This document shows, one piece after another, positions 1 through 10,706 of a stretch of 64,000 nt of DNA. The number at the start of each line of letters is the position of its first letter. Position 1 is the first letter of the stretch. The notes beneath the pieces were generated by a model, which saw only the letters and a program-made list of their open reading frames with translations, did no database searches and was not told the DNA's origin. The DNA comes from Selaginella tamariscina. Its lineage: Eukaryota; Streptophyta; Lycopodiopsida; Selaginellales; Selaginellaceae. Both the position numbers and the translations under genes were made by a program. Location: assembly GCA_003024785.1 (NCBI GenBank), contig PUQB01000201.1, positions 1 to 64,000 of the forward strand. Direction: 5' to 3'.

Positions 1-498
1 ATAGCTCTTCTACGTCAACCAATTCAACACCTACGTCAAAACATGAAGTTGATGAAACTGGACCGTTAAATACAGGTCAAACATAAAGTAAGTAAAAACA
101 TTTATATTTAATTTCATAATTTTCTAAAACTCAAATCAAACTAATCCATAAAATTTTTTTTTAGTTCAACCGGTTGGATGACACGTTATTAATTTTTAAA
201 GTCTGAAGAGGCCAAATATTGTTTATAAGATGTAAAACATATAAATAAATAGTATATAAACAATATTTAGGTTTATAAACAATATTTGGCCTCTTCAGAC
301 TTTAAAAATTAATAACGTGTCATCCAACCGGTTGAACAAAAAAAAATTTATGGATTAGTTTGATTTGAGTTTTAGAAAATTATGAAATTAAATATAAATG
401 TTTTTACTTACTTTATGTTTGACCTGTATTTAACGGTCCAGTTTCATCAACTTCATGTTTTGACGTAGGTGTTGAATTGGTTGACGTAGAAGAGCTAT
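1..498. repeat. near-perfect inverted repeat (palindrome), arms 1-228 and 273-498
   Basis: Bases 1-228 are the reverse complement of 273-498. The only visible difference is in a T/A run near 155-170. A spacer of about 44 bp (229-272) separates the arms. The outer part of each arm encodes the same C-terminal residues ending in MKLMKLDR and a stop: on the + strand ending at 69, and on the - strand ending at 430. The left arm is therefore the tail of a second copy of the neighbouring Rep-like element, facing the first tail to tail and running off the window. It could be a natural inverted dimer, a long terminal inverted repeat, or a fold-back assembly artefact. Confidence 0.9.
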
Positions 499-1446
499 AA
501 AGTGAAATAAACTCTTTTCCAAGCTTCGGCTTCTTGTTAGACACTCGTATCTTTTCTCTCTCAAACCCTTGATTTCTATCTCTTTAAAATCAAAGTACCT
601 CTTTGTAGAAGTACTAGTAAAGAAGATCTTTCTCACATCAGCTTCAGTCGTGCTTAAAGGATCATCCATTATTCTCCAGACTGCTTCTGCTCTATCTAAA
701 TCCATTCCTCTTCCTTGATAAGGTGTAACCCAACTTGCTGCAGGATAAAAACTGCCACTCCTCAACATGCAAGTAAGAGCTAAACAAAAGTCCACACCAA
801 TCTTTTTTCATGTGTCTAAGTTTGAAATGTCTCACCCGATCAAAGATGTTGTTTGTAGATACACAAACGCGATTCTTTAAATCTGATGCACCGAACTTGA
901 TATACTCAACGTTTCCTAGGTCAAAATCTTCGTCGGTAATGTTTTTCTGCAAAATTTTCAATGTTAACACAATACAGGAAGGAAACAAAATACCTGAACA
1001 AACTTGAAGTGTGGTTCATTGCAGTCTTTCATGCAATATCCAATCATTCCATGCCATGAATGAATGCCTTTATTCTTCAACTTTTTAAACATTGTAGTTT
1101 TCTTGGTATTTGCTCCATCTGTCCATTGTAAATATTGCCTTAAGACTTTTCTAGCTGACTGAACACTTGAAGTTTCTATCTTACAAAGCATTTGAAAGTG
1201 TAAATTCCCAACTGAACCACCTTTCTCTATTGCACATAAACCAGCTTTGCATTGCTCTCTAATAAACCTTTCTACATTTTCTAACAATGCTATATCTATA
1301 TCCTCACCGGGAATACAAATGGTAACACTAAAATCTATTTCTTCAATTTTTAATTTTTTATTTAGAGAATTTCCATTTACATTTGACATGTTACCTACAT
1401 TGTTATTTTTCCTTGGCCTACCTGGTTTTCTTTTTGGAGGAACCAC
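430..1446 (-). mobile_element. Rep-like HUH-endonuclease element (Replitron-like or CRESS-Rep-derived), broken
   Basis: This is a minus-strand coding region starting at 1446. The N-terminus has an AT-hook-like basic stretch (KPGRPRK, residues 7-13). The fold order then resembles a single-tyrosine HUH Rep: a beta-strand segment near residue 40, a His-hydrophobic-Gln motif (HFQ, about residue 102, after GGSVGN) and a YxxK motif (YCMK, about residue 138). These match Rep motifs II and III. A very short intron of about 47 bp (964-1010, GT..AG) follows the motif III exon. The downstream part (430-960) has no Walker A motif that I can see, so no Rep helicase is evident. The copy looks broken about once. 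Rep-type transposons of eukaryotes (Replitrons) are the best guess; an endogenised Rep of a small DNA virus is the alternative. It is treated here as a fossil. Confidence 0.6.
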
Positions 1447-2000
1447 TCTTCAAAATTGGCTTCCATATTCAAAGCGACGGTTGCCATACCTAACATTTCA
1501 TAACCCTAATTTTATTTTTTATTATTTAATTTAATTTAGGTTAGGGCTTGGTTGACCTAATAATTATTTATTTTTCACCAGATTTAGTGACTATTTAGGG
1601 TATATGTAAATTTAAAATTTTGAAGAGAGTATATATAAAAATTTCACTATATTATATTAAAACCCTTTATTCAGTAAGTTAAATACTTAGGAAACTATAA
1701 TTATAATTATAGTGTAGTAATGGTTCTTTCAATCATACATATCAAAATAATTAATCTACATGCATTCCTTCATTTATAATTGTTAAAAAATAATAATTAT
1801 GAACACAAAATTTCTCTTATATAATTATTATTTTTCTCTTTTCTCGGACATATTATTTGCTCATTAAATTAAAAGTGCATTATATTTTTATTACTCATTA
1901 AAACAATATTATCTTATTATTTACAGAATTATTCAAAACAAAATATTCCCGAATCTTCCATGCATTTTGAATATAAGGGGTCAGGGTGTATTAATAAAGA
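1447..2000. other. AT-rich flank with a duplicated upstream block
   Basis: No gene is visible. Bases 1711-1835 are closely similar to 3453-3585 (shared phrases include ggttctttcaatcatacat and attatgaacacaaaatttt). Each block lies upstream of one copy of the tandem beta-propeller gene, so it belongs to the duplicated unit and probably to the promoter. Confidence 0.7.
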
Positions 2001-3173
2001 ATGGATTCCAAGCGGCCTTGGGTATTCTACTCGTGCTGGGCCGCAGGGGAGGACGGCGAGTGTGGATTGTGGGTGTGGCAGCCGTCCGATGAAACCCCCT
2101 CAGACCTCAGGTTTGATAAATCTGAGTGCGATGACTATTTCTTTGAGCCTCATGTTCACTCAGATCCGAATGAACACAGGCTGCCATATATCAAGCACAC
2201 AAACTTTGATTTCTATCCGATTAGCGTCGGATCTGGTCTCATGGTGTTCCATTTCCCAATGATGGAGAAGTTAGTGTTGTCAGATCCAACAAAGGATGGT
2301 TCATACAGAGTGCTTCCCAGCCCAGAGCACATTGATTTATCCTTAATTATGCTGAGGGCTGATGATGATGGTCTTAGACTTAGTCAGAATGTATCACTGA
2401 AGGAGCACGAGGATGGATTCTCCTTGCTGCTTCCCAAGCGTAAGAAAAAATCCCCTTTTGAGTCTCAGGAAGTGGAGCTGGAAATGGTGGAGATATACGA
2501 TTCGCGTACAGATTGTTGGAGGCAGGGTAGTGGTTATCTATTGGGGAGCACACTTGAGAGTGGTGTTACATTCTTTCAGCTTGGTGACCTTGTTCTCGTT
2601 AGTGAGGACAGGAAGCGTGTAGCTACATACGATATAGAGCTTGATACCTGGAAGGAATATGAGTTTTACACCCTCCTGCCTGAGTTAGACCAATTGCAAG
2701 AGTTGAGCTACAGAGTTATGAACGTTTCCAAGTACACGAGCTCGAGGCTGTTGGTGGTGGCTGTAGCGCGTAAAGGATGGGATGTCAAAGGGGATATCTT
2801 GGCATGGAGCGTGGGGCTGGACTCGCCTCCTGTGCAGTTGTTCAAGCTAGAAACAAATGACCTCACTCTTTCATGGACGGACATTGATGTAGAGGTTGGA
2901 GAAGGCTGCATTGCCTTGTGCTTTGCAGGCCAAACGCATCTCCCTGATGTTGTGTATGACATTGAATCGCGCCAGACGTACTTTGCCCTCAATTCGGAGT
3001 GTAGAAGGATGGCGTTGATGGCGGTGTTTCGACCCAATACTTGCACATATGGGTTGGACAAGTTTGGTCTTGACAAGCGTGAACAATCTTCTAACACCTG
3101 TGCTCCAAGGAAGCGTCTCAAGGTTGATAATAGCTTTCTAAGCAAAAGTTATTATGCTATTTTCATTTTATGA
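2001..3173 (+). CDS. beta-propeller-like (F-box-associated/kelch type) protein without an F-box, copy 1
   Basis: Single-exon ORF of 390 residues starting MDSKRPWVFYSCW. I do not recognise a named family. The repeated pattern of strand-like segments with Asp/Trp turns (for example IYDSRTDCWRQGSGYLL, ATYDIELDTWKEYEFY, VYDIESRQTYFAL) resembles the F-box-associated or kelch beta-propellers common in plants, but the first 50 residues hold no F-box. Basic clusters (KRKKK near residue 148, RKRLK near the end) could be nuclear signals. The gene is tandemly duplicated at 4211-5457. Relative to that copy about 75-80 bp are missing near 3132, so the last residues differ (SYYAIFIL) and the acidic LEFDDF tail of copy 2 is absent. 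The ATG was chosen because it matches the start of copy 2. Function unknown. Confidence 0.75.
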   Translation: MDSKRPWVFYSCWAAGEDGECGLWVWQPSDETPSDLRFDKSECDDYFFEPHVHSDPNEHRLPYIKHTNFDFYPISVGSGLMVFHFPMMEKLVLSDPTKDGSYRVLPSPEHIDLSLIMLRADDDGLRLSQNVSLKEHEDGFSLLLPKRKKKSPFESQEVELEMVEIYDSRTDCWRQGSGYLLGSTLESGVTFFQLGDLVLVSEDRKRVATYDIELDTWKEYEFYTLLPELDQLQELSYRVMNVSKYTSSRLLVVAVARKGWDVKGDILAWSVGLDSPPVQLFKLETNDLTLSWTDIDVEVGEGCIALCFAGQTHLPDVVYDIESRQTYFALNSECRRMALMAVFRPNTCTYGLDKFGLDKREQSSNTCAPRKRLKVDNSFLSKSYYAIFIL

Positions 3174-4210
3174 TAGCTCTTAGTTGTATTGCTTTTTAAA
3201 ATTATAAAAGTTCTATTATAATTTAATTAACTCATAATGGGAGTGGTATTATCATATGTTTGTTTATGCTAAATTTTAATTATAACTTCTAAAAATATTA
3301 AATTTATTGTTTATTATATAAAGTTTAAATTAATAGAGAAACGATGTGGAAGAATGATATATGAAACACGTATATTACTTGCTTGACAAAAGTGAGTACC
3401 TTACTATTATATGGATCTTGTTAATAATGTTAAATAAACTTTAATAATAATATAGTGCAATAATAGTTCTTTCAATCATACATATATTTCATCAAAATAA
3501 TTAGATTACAAGCATTCCTTTATTTATAATAGTTAGAAAACAACAATTATGAACACAAAATTTTTCTTACATAATCATTATTTTGTTTCTACTAGCTTTA
3601 CTTGTACATAATTAATTGTTTCTTTCAAATAATTGTTCTTTATTATTCGTTATATTTAATTACTGATTAAATAATAATAAATTATTATATTATTGTCTTA
3701 TTATTTAATTACAAAATATAATTTAAGAATTTATTTCCTTGTGATATTAGTATTAAATATATATAATCTACATTGAGTTAAACCTTTTTTATATTTTATA
3801 CATTTTAAAATTAAAAATTAAAATATAATTTTAAAAATTCAATAATAATTTATAATTAATTTGTATTTTATTATATTTAGGTTCATAATGCAACTTATTA
3901 AACATATATATCACAATATAATATAATTATTTTAAAAGATATGCCATTTCTTAAATTTGTTACTATACAAAATTTTAACATTTAACATTTTACTAAGCTT
4001 TAATTTAAATACTTTTAATTAGTATTATTATTTTAAAAGTCAAAATATTATGTTTAAAGTTTTTTTTAAATTGGTATATATGTTTAAATATATATAATTT
4101 ACATTGAGTTCAACCTTTTTGTATATTCAAAAAAGATATCCAGAATCTTCCAGGGTTGCCCTAACCCCTTGGAGTAATATAAAAAGGGTTAGGGTATATT
4201 AATAATAAGG
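3174..4210. other. AT-rich spacer between the tandem genes, with a repeated upstream block
   Basis: Bases 3453-3585 repeat the block at 1711-1835 upstream of copy 1. About 460 bp of extra, very AT-rich DNA (about 3590-4110) lies between that block and the start of copy 2. The last 60 bp before the ATG (agaatcttcca, then a stretch ending in tattaataa) again match copy 1. No coding signal. Confidence 0.7.
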
Positions 4211-5457
4211 ATGGATTCCAAGCGGCCTTGGGTATTCTACTCGTGCTGGGTCGCAGGGGATGACGGCGAGTGTGGATCGTGGGTGTGGCAGCCGTCCGAT
4301 GAAACCCCCTCAAACCTCAGGTTTGATAAATCTGCCCTATCTGAGTGCCACAAGCGTGTGGCACACGATGATTATTTCAATGAGCATCATGTTCACTCAG
4401 ATCCGAATGAACACAGGCTGCCATATATCAAGCACACAAACTATTTTTTCTATCCGGTTAGTGTCGGATCCGGTCTCATGGTGTTCCATTTCCCAACGAT
4501 GGAGAAGTTAGTGTTGTCAGATCCAACAAAGGATGGTTCATACAGAGTGCTTCCCACCCTGATCACATTGATTTATCCTTAATTATGATGAAGGGTCTTG
4601 ATGATGATGGCCTCAGTCAGAAAGTATCGATCAAGGAGCACAAGGATGGATTCTCCTTGCTCCTTGCCAAGCGTAAGAAAAAATCCCTTTTTGAGTCTCA
4701 CCAAGTGGAGCTGGAAATGGTGGAGATATACGATTCGCGTACAGATTGTTGGAGGCAAGGTAGTGGTTATCTATTGGGGGGCACACTTGAGAGTGATGTT
4801 ACATTCTTCCAGCTTGGTGACCTTCTTCTCGTCAGTGAGGAGAGGAAGCGTGTAGCTACATACGATATAGAGCTTGATACCTGGAAGGAATATGAGTTTT
4901 ACACCCTCCTGCCTGAGTTAGACCAAGAGTTGAGCTACAGAGTGCTGAATGTTTCCAAGTACACGAGCTCGAGGCTGTTGGTGGTGGCTGTAGTGTGTAA
5001 AGGATGGGATGTCAAAGGGGATATCTTGGCATGGAGCGTGGGGCTGGACTCGCCTCCTGTGCAGTTGTTCAAGCTAGAAACCAACGACCTCACTCTTTCG
5101 TCGATGTACATTGATGTAGAGGTTGGAGAAGGCTGCATTGCCTTGTTCTTTGCAGCCAAAACGCACCTCCCTGATGTTCTGTATGACATTGAATCGCGCC
5201 AGACGTACTTTGCCCTCAATTCAGAGTGTAGAAAGATGGCGTTGGCGGCGGTGTTTCGACCCAATAGGTGCACACATGGGTTAGACAAGTTTGGTCTTGA
5301 CAAGCGTGAACAGTCTTTTGACACCGGTCCTGCAAGGAAGCGTCTCAAGGATGATAACGGCAAACCTAAGAAATCGACGTTGTATATCCCTCGTGAACTG
5401 GTACCTTTCCCATGGGATCCAGCTACCACTACAGTGCTAGAGTTCGACGATTTCTAA
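4211..5457 (+). CDS. beta-propeller-like protein without an F-box, copy 2 (one apparent frame break)
   Basis: Tandem paralogue of the gene at 2001-3173, with the same start MDSKRPWVFYSCW and colinear sequence. Copy 2 has a short extra segment (ALSECHKRVAH region) near residue 40. The frame opened at 4211 closes at 4582, but homology to copy 1 resumes at once in another frame and runs to the TAA at 5455-5457, ending in LEFDDF. The break lies at about 4563 in a short C run (copy 1 reads AGCCCAGAG, copy 2 ACCCTGAT), and one missing C would account for it. It may be a consensus error or an early pseudogene. The remaining ORF has no other stops, which favours a functional gene or a very recent loss. 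Product function unknown. Confidence 0.65.
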
Positions 5458-7019
5458 GCAACTAGACATCCTAAGTTATTATGCTATCTTTAAATAATTT
5501 ATTGTGTTGTATTGCATTTAAAATTATAAATTTATTAGTATAGTTTAATAATAAGAAATTAATTTAAAATAATAATTTTTATATATTAAATTTGAATTTT
5601 TAAACATAGAATATAGTGTACGCATCCAAAAACATGAAAACATATTCAAATTAGTTGCATACAACAATATCAGCTTTTAAATTTAATTTCTTAATAAACT
5701 TAGTGTACTAATAAATAATTTCCAACTAACAAAGAACCACACATACACTCATGATATATTCTTAAGAATATTTGTTTCAACAAATGGTTTAACCCTTGTT
5801 TTGACTGCATCGTGTATGCCAAAGTGAAATATTAACTTGTTATCTTATCGATTATTATTCAAATATTAATAATGTCACTAAATAATACTTAAATTCCGAA
5901 ATAAAAAGTTTGAAATTGTCTAACAATAATAACAAGTCTTTCTCCGTAAATGGTGTTGTAGAGGAACTTGGGCTTGAATTTGCTTTGTAATAGTTAGATG
6001 TGTTGTGTGAATTTAGTCATTTGCTACACTTGATCTTAACAAGCTTGTGATTTTCCACCATCAATCACTGATTTTCACTATTAACTATTGATTTTTTTGT
6101 TGCAAATTTTTAAACTCTAAAGGTCTTATTGAATGATTTTTACTATTATTTAAACGAGACTAAAACACGATTAATGAAAAAGGATTTTGATTTAAATTGT
6201 CATGGCTGACTCCAATAATAAAATAATATGAATGAATCAAAAGAAAATATATTAATTAAATAGTATTATAAAGATTTGCCAACAACTAATGTTAGATCAA
6301 ACCTTAGCCTTAGCCTCTTATATATATTAGGACCTTCGCATTCTTTGACCACTATTATTTGAATATCAACCATAAAAACTCCTAATATATTTCAAAAGAA
6401 TATTTAATGTTAGCATATTCTAAAAATAACATCAGCATTAAATTAATATATTCTGGTTGTCATGACCCTGTTTTATTACCATTTTCCATAGGGTTTTGTA
6501 AGGAACTAAGTTGAGAATAACGTTAAACCAAAAGACCTTATGTACTATAAGGAAAACCAATTTTAGACTTTAGTTATCCTTATTTATATATGTATCCTTA
6601 TCATGGATTTGATTAATTTTAATGATTTTTATCTGTATCTGTGTGATGCAGTTAGATAATCACATGTTCATAGTAAGGATTCCCATTTAACAAGTCATGC
6701 ACATGGCACCATGTAAAAACTTTGACATATGTCAACGTTTTAAGATTAAGAATTTGTAAGGAGCTTGAAAATTTTCTTTTTACTATCATAATTTTTACCA
6801 CAATTGTTCTTTATTTAAAAGGTTGATTGTTATTATATGTTCATTAATACATTTGAGTGTTTAATATCAGTTTAATCGAATATCTTTAAGAAATTTTAAG
6901 TGAAATTAAAACTTACCTTTTAGAAAATTTTCTTTTTTTTGGTGTCCCAATTAAATTTATATTAGTTTCAGTGAGTTTAACATGTTAAATATAGTTTAGA
7001 AACACTTAATTTCACATTC
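5458..7019. other. AT-rich intergenic DNA
   Basis: Long A/T-rich stretch with scattered stops in all frames. No gene, RNA or clear repeat structure is visible. Confidence 0.6.
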
Positions 7020-8060
7020 TAAACCTCTTGAGTTGGGTTTAAGGGTAGATGGATTGTTAAGTTAGACTCACCAACCATTAGTGCATAAGAATGGCCAACT
7101 CACTTAAAAAATAAGAAAACAAAGGGACCTCCATCTTGGCATAAGCCAAAGTACACCCTTTGTGCCACCCAACCTTCCGGCATGTAGAGGTTTTAGTGTT
7201 GGCGAATCCACATTACTTTGCTCATGTACACTATATTTATGGGGGTTAAATAGGTTATTTTGTTTGTAACCCATTCGTACACATGTGAAGTATTGTTGAA
7301 GTACATGTTCCAGTAGTTTAAAGGTTAAGACATGTCTTTAGTCTCCTTCATGCCAACTTAAGAATAACACTAAAACCTTAACATACATGTTTTTTTACTA
7401 TGTTTTAAGGGTTCGTAAAGAGGAGTTTTAGGATTGGCATTGCAAACCACATTCATGGCATCGTGTTTAACTCTTGTGTAACGGATTATATTGATGACCT
7501 ATGTCTCAAGAAATGGTGTTACATGTATATGTGATACTAGAATGGATTCCAATCTTTAGGGTCATGCAATAGGTTTAATGCCAAAGGGTTAAAGATCTTG
7601 ACAAGGAGACACGCTTGAATTAAGTTGTTAAGCCTTGGGTATTTATTAGGTCTTATAACTACCCTTGGCTAAGAATGTTCTTAGTAAGGGTATGTGAACA
7701 TATTCAAAGGTTAAACAACTTAAGTTCGTTAACAAATTTCTCTTGTAAAACACTATTATGCTTACTAAGTATTAACCTTAATACTAGGATATAGTTTAGC
7801 CTCGGTAAACCCTTAGGGTTTAGTTGTGCCCTATAGGGTTGTACATGTGATTCATGAAGGTGTTAAGATAATGTATTATTTTTATCACATGAACACATTG
7901 ATTGAGTCCAAGCATATGGTTGGTCAGTGAAGTAAGGGTAAAATCCTTAAGTCTATTCAAGTTATATTATGGGGTTACGAAGGTAGTCACTTTAAAGACT
8001 TTCGGATGATTACTAAGGCATTTGAGCTAGTCGTGTTTGAAGATTTAACGCGGTGAAGAC
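7020..8060 (-). mobile_element. decayed LTR-type repeat, family shared with 31.0-32.0 and 39.9-41.6 kb
   Basis: Phrases here recur, much better preserved, at 40.1-41.6 kb in the same orientation and in reverse complement at 31.0-32.0 kb. Examples are the 'gttggcgaatccac' stretch near 7200 (also near 40405) and the 'ggttaaacaacttaagtt' stretch near 7710 (also near 40945 and 31410). The 31 kb copy directly follows the 3' end of a copia-type pol, so the family is probably a copia LTR plus flank. This copy is AT-enriched and heavily decayed, and has no coding remnant. Confidence 0.55.
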
Positions 8061-8667
8061 ACTGAATCAAATACCCAATTGACATTCAAGTGTTGACAAT
8101 TACAAGTTATAGATTGGCACGGAGTCTCTGTTATTACTTTCGATGTGAACACTTATCTTACTAATCTAAATACTTTATATTAATACGTCAAAATAAAGAA
8201 ACAAAAGACAAATAAAAATTATTCCTCCCCCATCATACTTCATAGAAATACCAAACGTATAACCATAGAAACTCGCACTCAACCCCCCATGAAACATCCA
8301 TTCCCATCAGAAAGCCAGTGTTCAAGTGCCACCACCGGCTCCTCTCCTTCTTAACCCACCTCGCTACATAGTGTACATACACCGAACATTATATACAAAC
8401 CATTGCTGTAGTTATTCCTTCGTAGTCTTCACCCAGCAACTAAAGAAAAGCTAAGAATACCTGAAGAGTCGGAGAAGTAAAAAAACTCTTCTCCGTTGTC
8501 CACACCAAAAACCACGGACATCTCCTCAGTAAGTAAAAAGAAACCCTGCTTCACACCATCTACCCCATTGTACAACGCTTAGTACAGCCCTGTTAACCTG
8601 TTAACTATCTGCTAATTAACTTAAAAACTCTTGCGAGTCTAAGTTAAACACCGTCCCTGTTAGACAT
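8061..8667. other. intergenic, probable 3' flank of the PNRC-like gene
   Basis: Less AT-rich than the DNA to its left. It lies downstream of the minus-strand gene ending at 8668 and probably includes its 3' UTR. No ORF of note. Confidence 0.5.
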
Positions 8668-9996
8668 TTAGTAGTCTAAGTGAAGAATCCGTCTCAAACC
8701 CTTCGTAGCAGTGTCCAGAAACTCTACGTGTGTAGAGTCCACCTCGGGCTTGGTCAGTTCAGTCTTCCTTAGTGAGAAATTAGGTATCGGAAGTGAGCTT
8801 GGCGGAGGAGAGTTTGTAAACGCAGGCCCTGCCCATTTCTCGTCGAAAACGATCGGAGGTAGTAAGAACCCGCTCTCCGTGAAGCTCCTCGTACAGTGGT
8901 TCTCTTGCTTCACCACCTTCATGAACTGCTCCTGTTTTGTATCCTCCCTCTTGATCAGCTTCATAAACTGCTCCTGCTTTGCCTGTTTCTCATCCTTTAG
9001 GATCTGCTCCAAGACCTCCTTCTTCACGAATTTCCCCACCTGGTCCTGTTTCTCGTCCTTCAGTATCTGCTCCAAGTCCTCTTTCTTCACGAATTTCTCC
9101 TGTTTTGGCTTTAGAATACGCTCCAGGTCCTCTTTCTTCACAAACTTCTCCGGCTTTGGTTTCACCATGAGCTCCTGCTTTGGTTTCACTACCTGTTCCC
9201 GCTGCCAATGAGTAAAAATATACATTTGTATGTGTTTTACATATAAAACTCAAAACATATACACACATATATGTATGTATAAATGCTCAGACATGCACTT
9301 GCGTGCATCTCTCTCTATATGTGTACGTATAATTCAAAAGAAAGCTGCACTTGGACAAGCATACACACAGTATGTAAATTCACACAAACAACATAACTAT
9401 GCTGCTTACCAGCTGAAGCTCTTGTTTCTTAACGAATTTCGGCACTGGGTGCTGCTTGGGCTTCACATTCTGCTCGGTATTCACGTACTTCTTCTCCTGA
9501 ACCTCTACCGGAGGGGTGAGACCTTGCTTCATGTACACTTCAGAGAGTGGAAGGCCTGTAATCTTAGCGAGATCAAGCATCGCTGCCTCCCTAGACTGCG
9601 GCCGCGCAAAATAGTGATCTTTGGAGGGGATATACTCTCTTCCTTCTTCTGCACCGACCCCTTCTTGACATATCCCGGTTTCGGCTTCCCCTTGGGAACC
9701 AATTCCTTGGAATTTTCTACAGGGATTTTGTTCCTGTATTTGTTTTGTTTGCCCACTTTGGCGGCGGGCGGCTTCTTCACAGGGGAAGTTCTATCTTTGG
9801 GGAAATTGGAGAAATCCGTGGAGAATCCCGATAAAGAACGGGAAAGCGGTGCAGATCTGTACATAGGAGAAGACGGAGCGGAGATAAAAGAAGAAGAATC
9901 GGGAGTCCTTGGAGAGAACACATCAAGAACATTGTGTCTCTTCCAGTACTGGTGCTGGGAGAGCTGATCCTGCGCCGGAAGAACTAGTGTCTCCAT
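8668..9996 (-). CDS. PNRC-like low-complexity protein with FVKKEDLE repeats
   Basis: Two exons (9996-9410 and 9201-8668) give about 370 residues. The N-terminus is Ser/Pro-rich (FSPRTPDSSSFISAPSSP). The centre has ARPQSREAAMLDLAKITGLP. The C-terminus has WAGPAFTNSPPPSSLPIPNF followed by a final LRRILHLDY. That layout resembles the plant family containing the proline-rich PNRC motif (GP-F-SPxPSSLPxPxF), whose animal members bind the decapping machinery; the functional link is only an analogy. Between these parts lie three or four copies of a K/E-rich unit (KFVKKEDLEQILK, 8935-9180) likely to be helical. One frame break near 9620 (AAGATC where AAGGATC would keep KDHYFARPQSRE in frame) looks like a lost G. 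The first ATG (9996) starts METLVLP. Confidence 0.6.
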
Positions 9997-10706
9997 ATCT
10001 AAGGAATTCAATTGTTTATTATCTAATTATTCTACTTACAGACTTCAATCTGATCATCAAATCGCTCACTCCTTGTTCTTAAGCTCTACTGTGATCCGCG
10101 TGAAACGCCTTTATACAAATGAACATCCCTAGTCCGCCATAGCCACACCAAGAGACGCCATAACCGCGCCGTCAGTCATCTGGTGCCGTGAACGGGTAAA
10201 ACGATATTCTTCCAGTCATACCAGTATATTCCGGTATTCTCCGTGTTATTTACAGTCAATGAACAGACGCGGTCCAAAGTTAAACGTTTGGAATTGTCGG
10301 CGGACCGCGGCGCAAAAATATCCGGGTAGGAGAAAACAAGGCCAAATTATAGGCGACCACGTGGCATAAATCCCGTCTACCTACCGACTACGCATGTGAC
10401 GTATCCAGTATCATTGGACGTATAGTATAATGCATTTAAAGATTATACTTTTCCAAATTGAGTAGCTGAACATCACAATCACGTAAACTTTACATGTGCA
10501 TATATCATTAATTTAAGTTAATAAAATATAATTAATTGATTTGTTTAAATCCGTATTACAACATTCTTATGCAAGGTGAAGATTAAAAATAATTATGATC
10601 GGACGGTCAGCAACTAAAAAAAATAGTAATTATTTAAATAGAAAATATTAACGTAAGCTTACTAGTAATAAAATATGAACATATAATATATATATATATA
10701 CACGAG
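9997..10706. other. promoter side of the PNRC-like gene and 3' side of the F-box/kelch gene
   Basis: Bases 9997-10440 are of mixed composition and lie upstream of the minus-strand gene starting at 9996. They include a CACGTGGC G-box/ABRE-type site near 10358. Bases 10440-10706 are AT-rich and lie 3' of the F-box/kelch gene. No coding exon is seen. Confidence 0.5.

Noticed and set aside
430-1446. Helitron or geminivirus-type complete Rep
   Set aside because: No double-tyrosine motif, and no Walker A helicase motif is visible downstream, so neither fits well.
2001-3173. F-box domain in the propeller-like gene
   Set aside because: No LPxDLL-type helix pair in the first 60 residues; only the propeller-like part is present.
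8711-9211. Plus-strand ORF of 166 codons opposite the PNRC-like gene
   Set aside because: It is the antisense shadow of the repeated KFVKKEDLE exon; Ser/Phe/Cys-rich with no domain.
9230-9967. Plus-strand ORF of 245 codons
   Set aside because: Antisense to PNRC-like exon 1 and its intron; codon content and the intron position show the minus strand is the gene.
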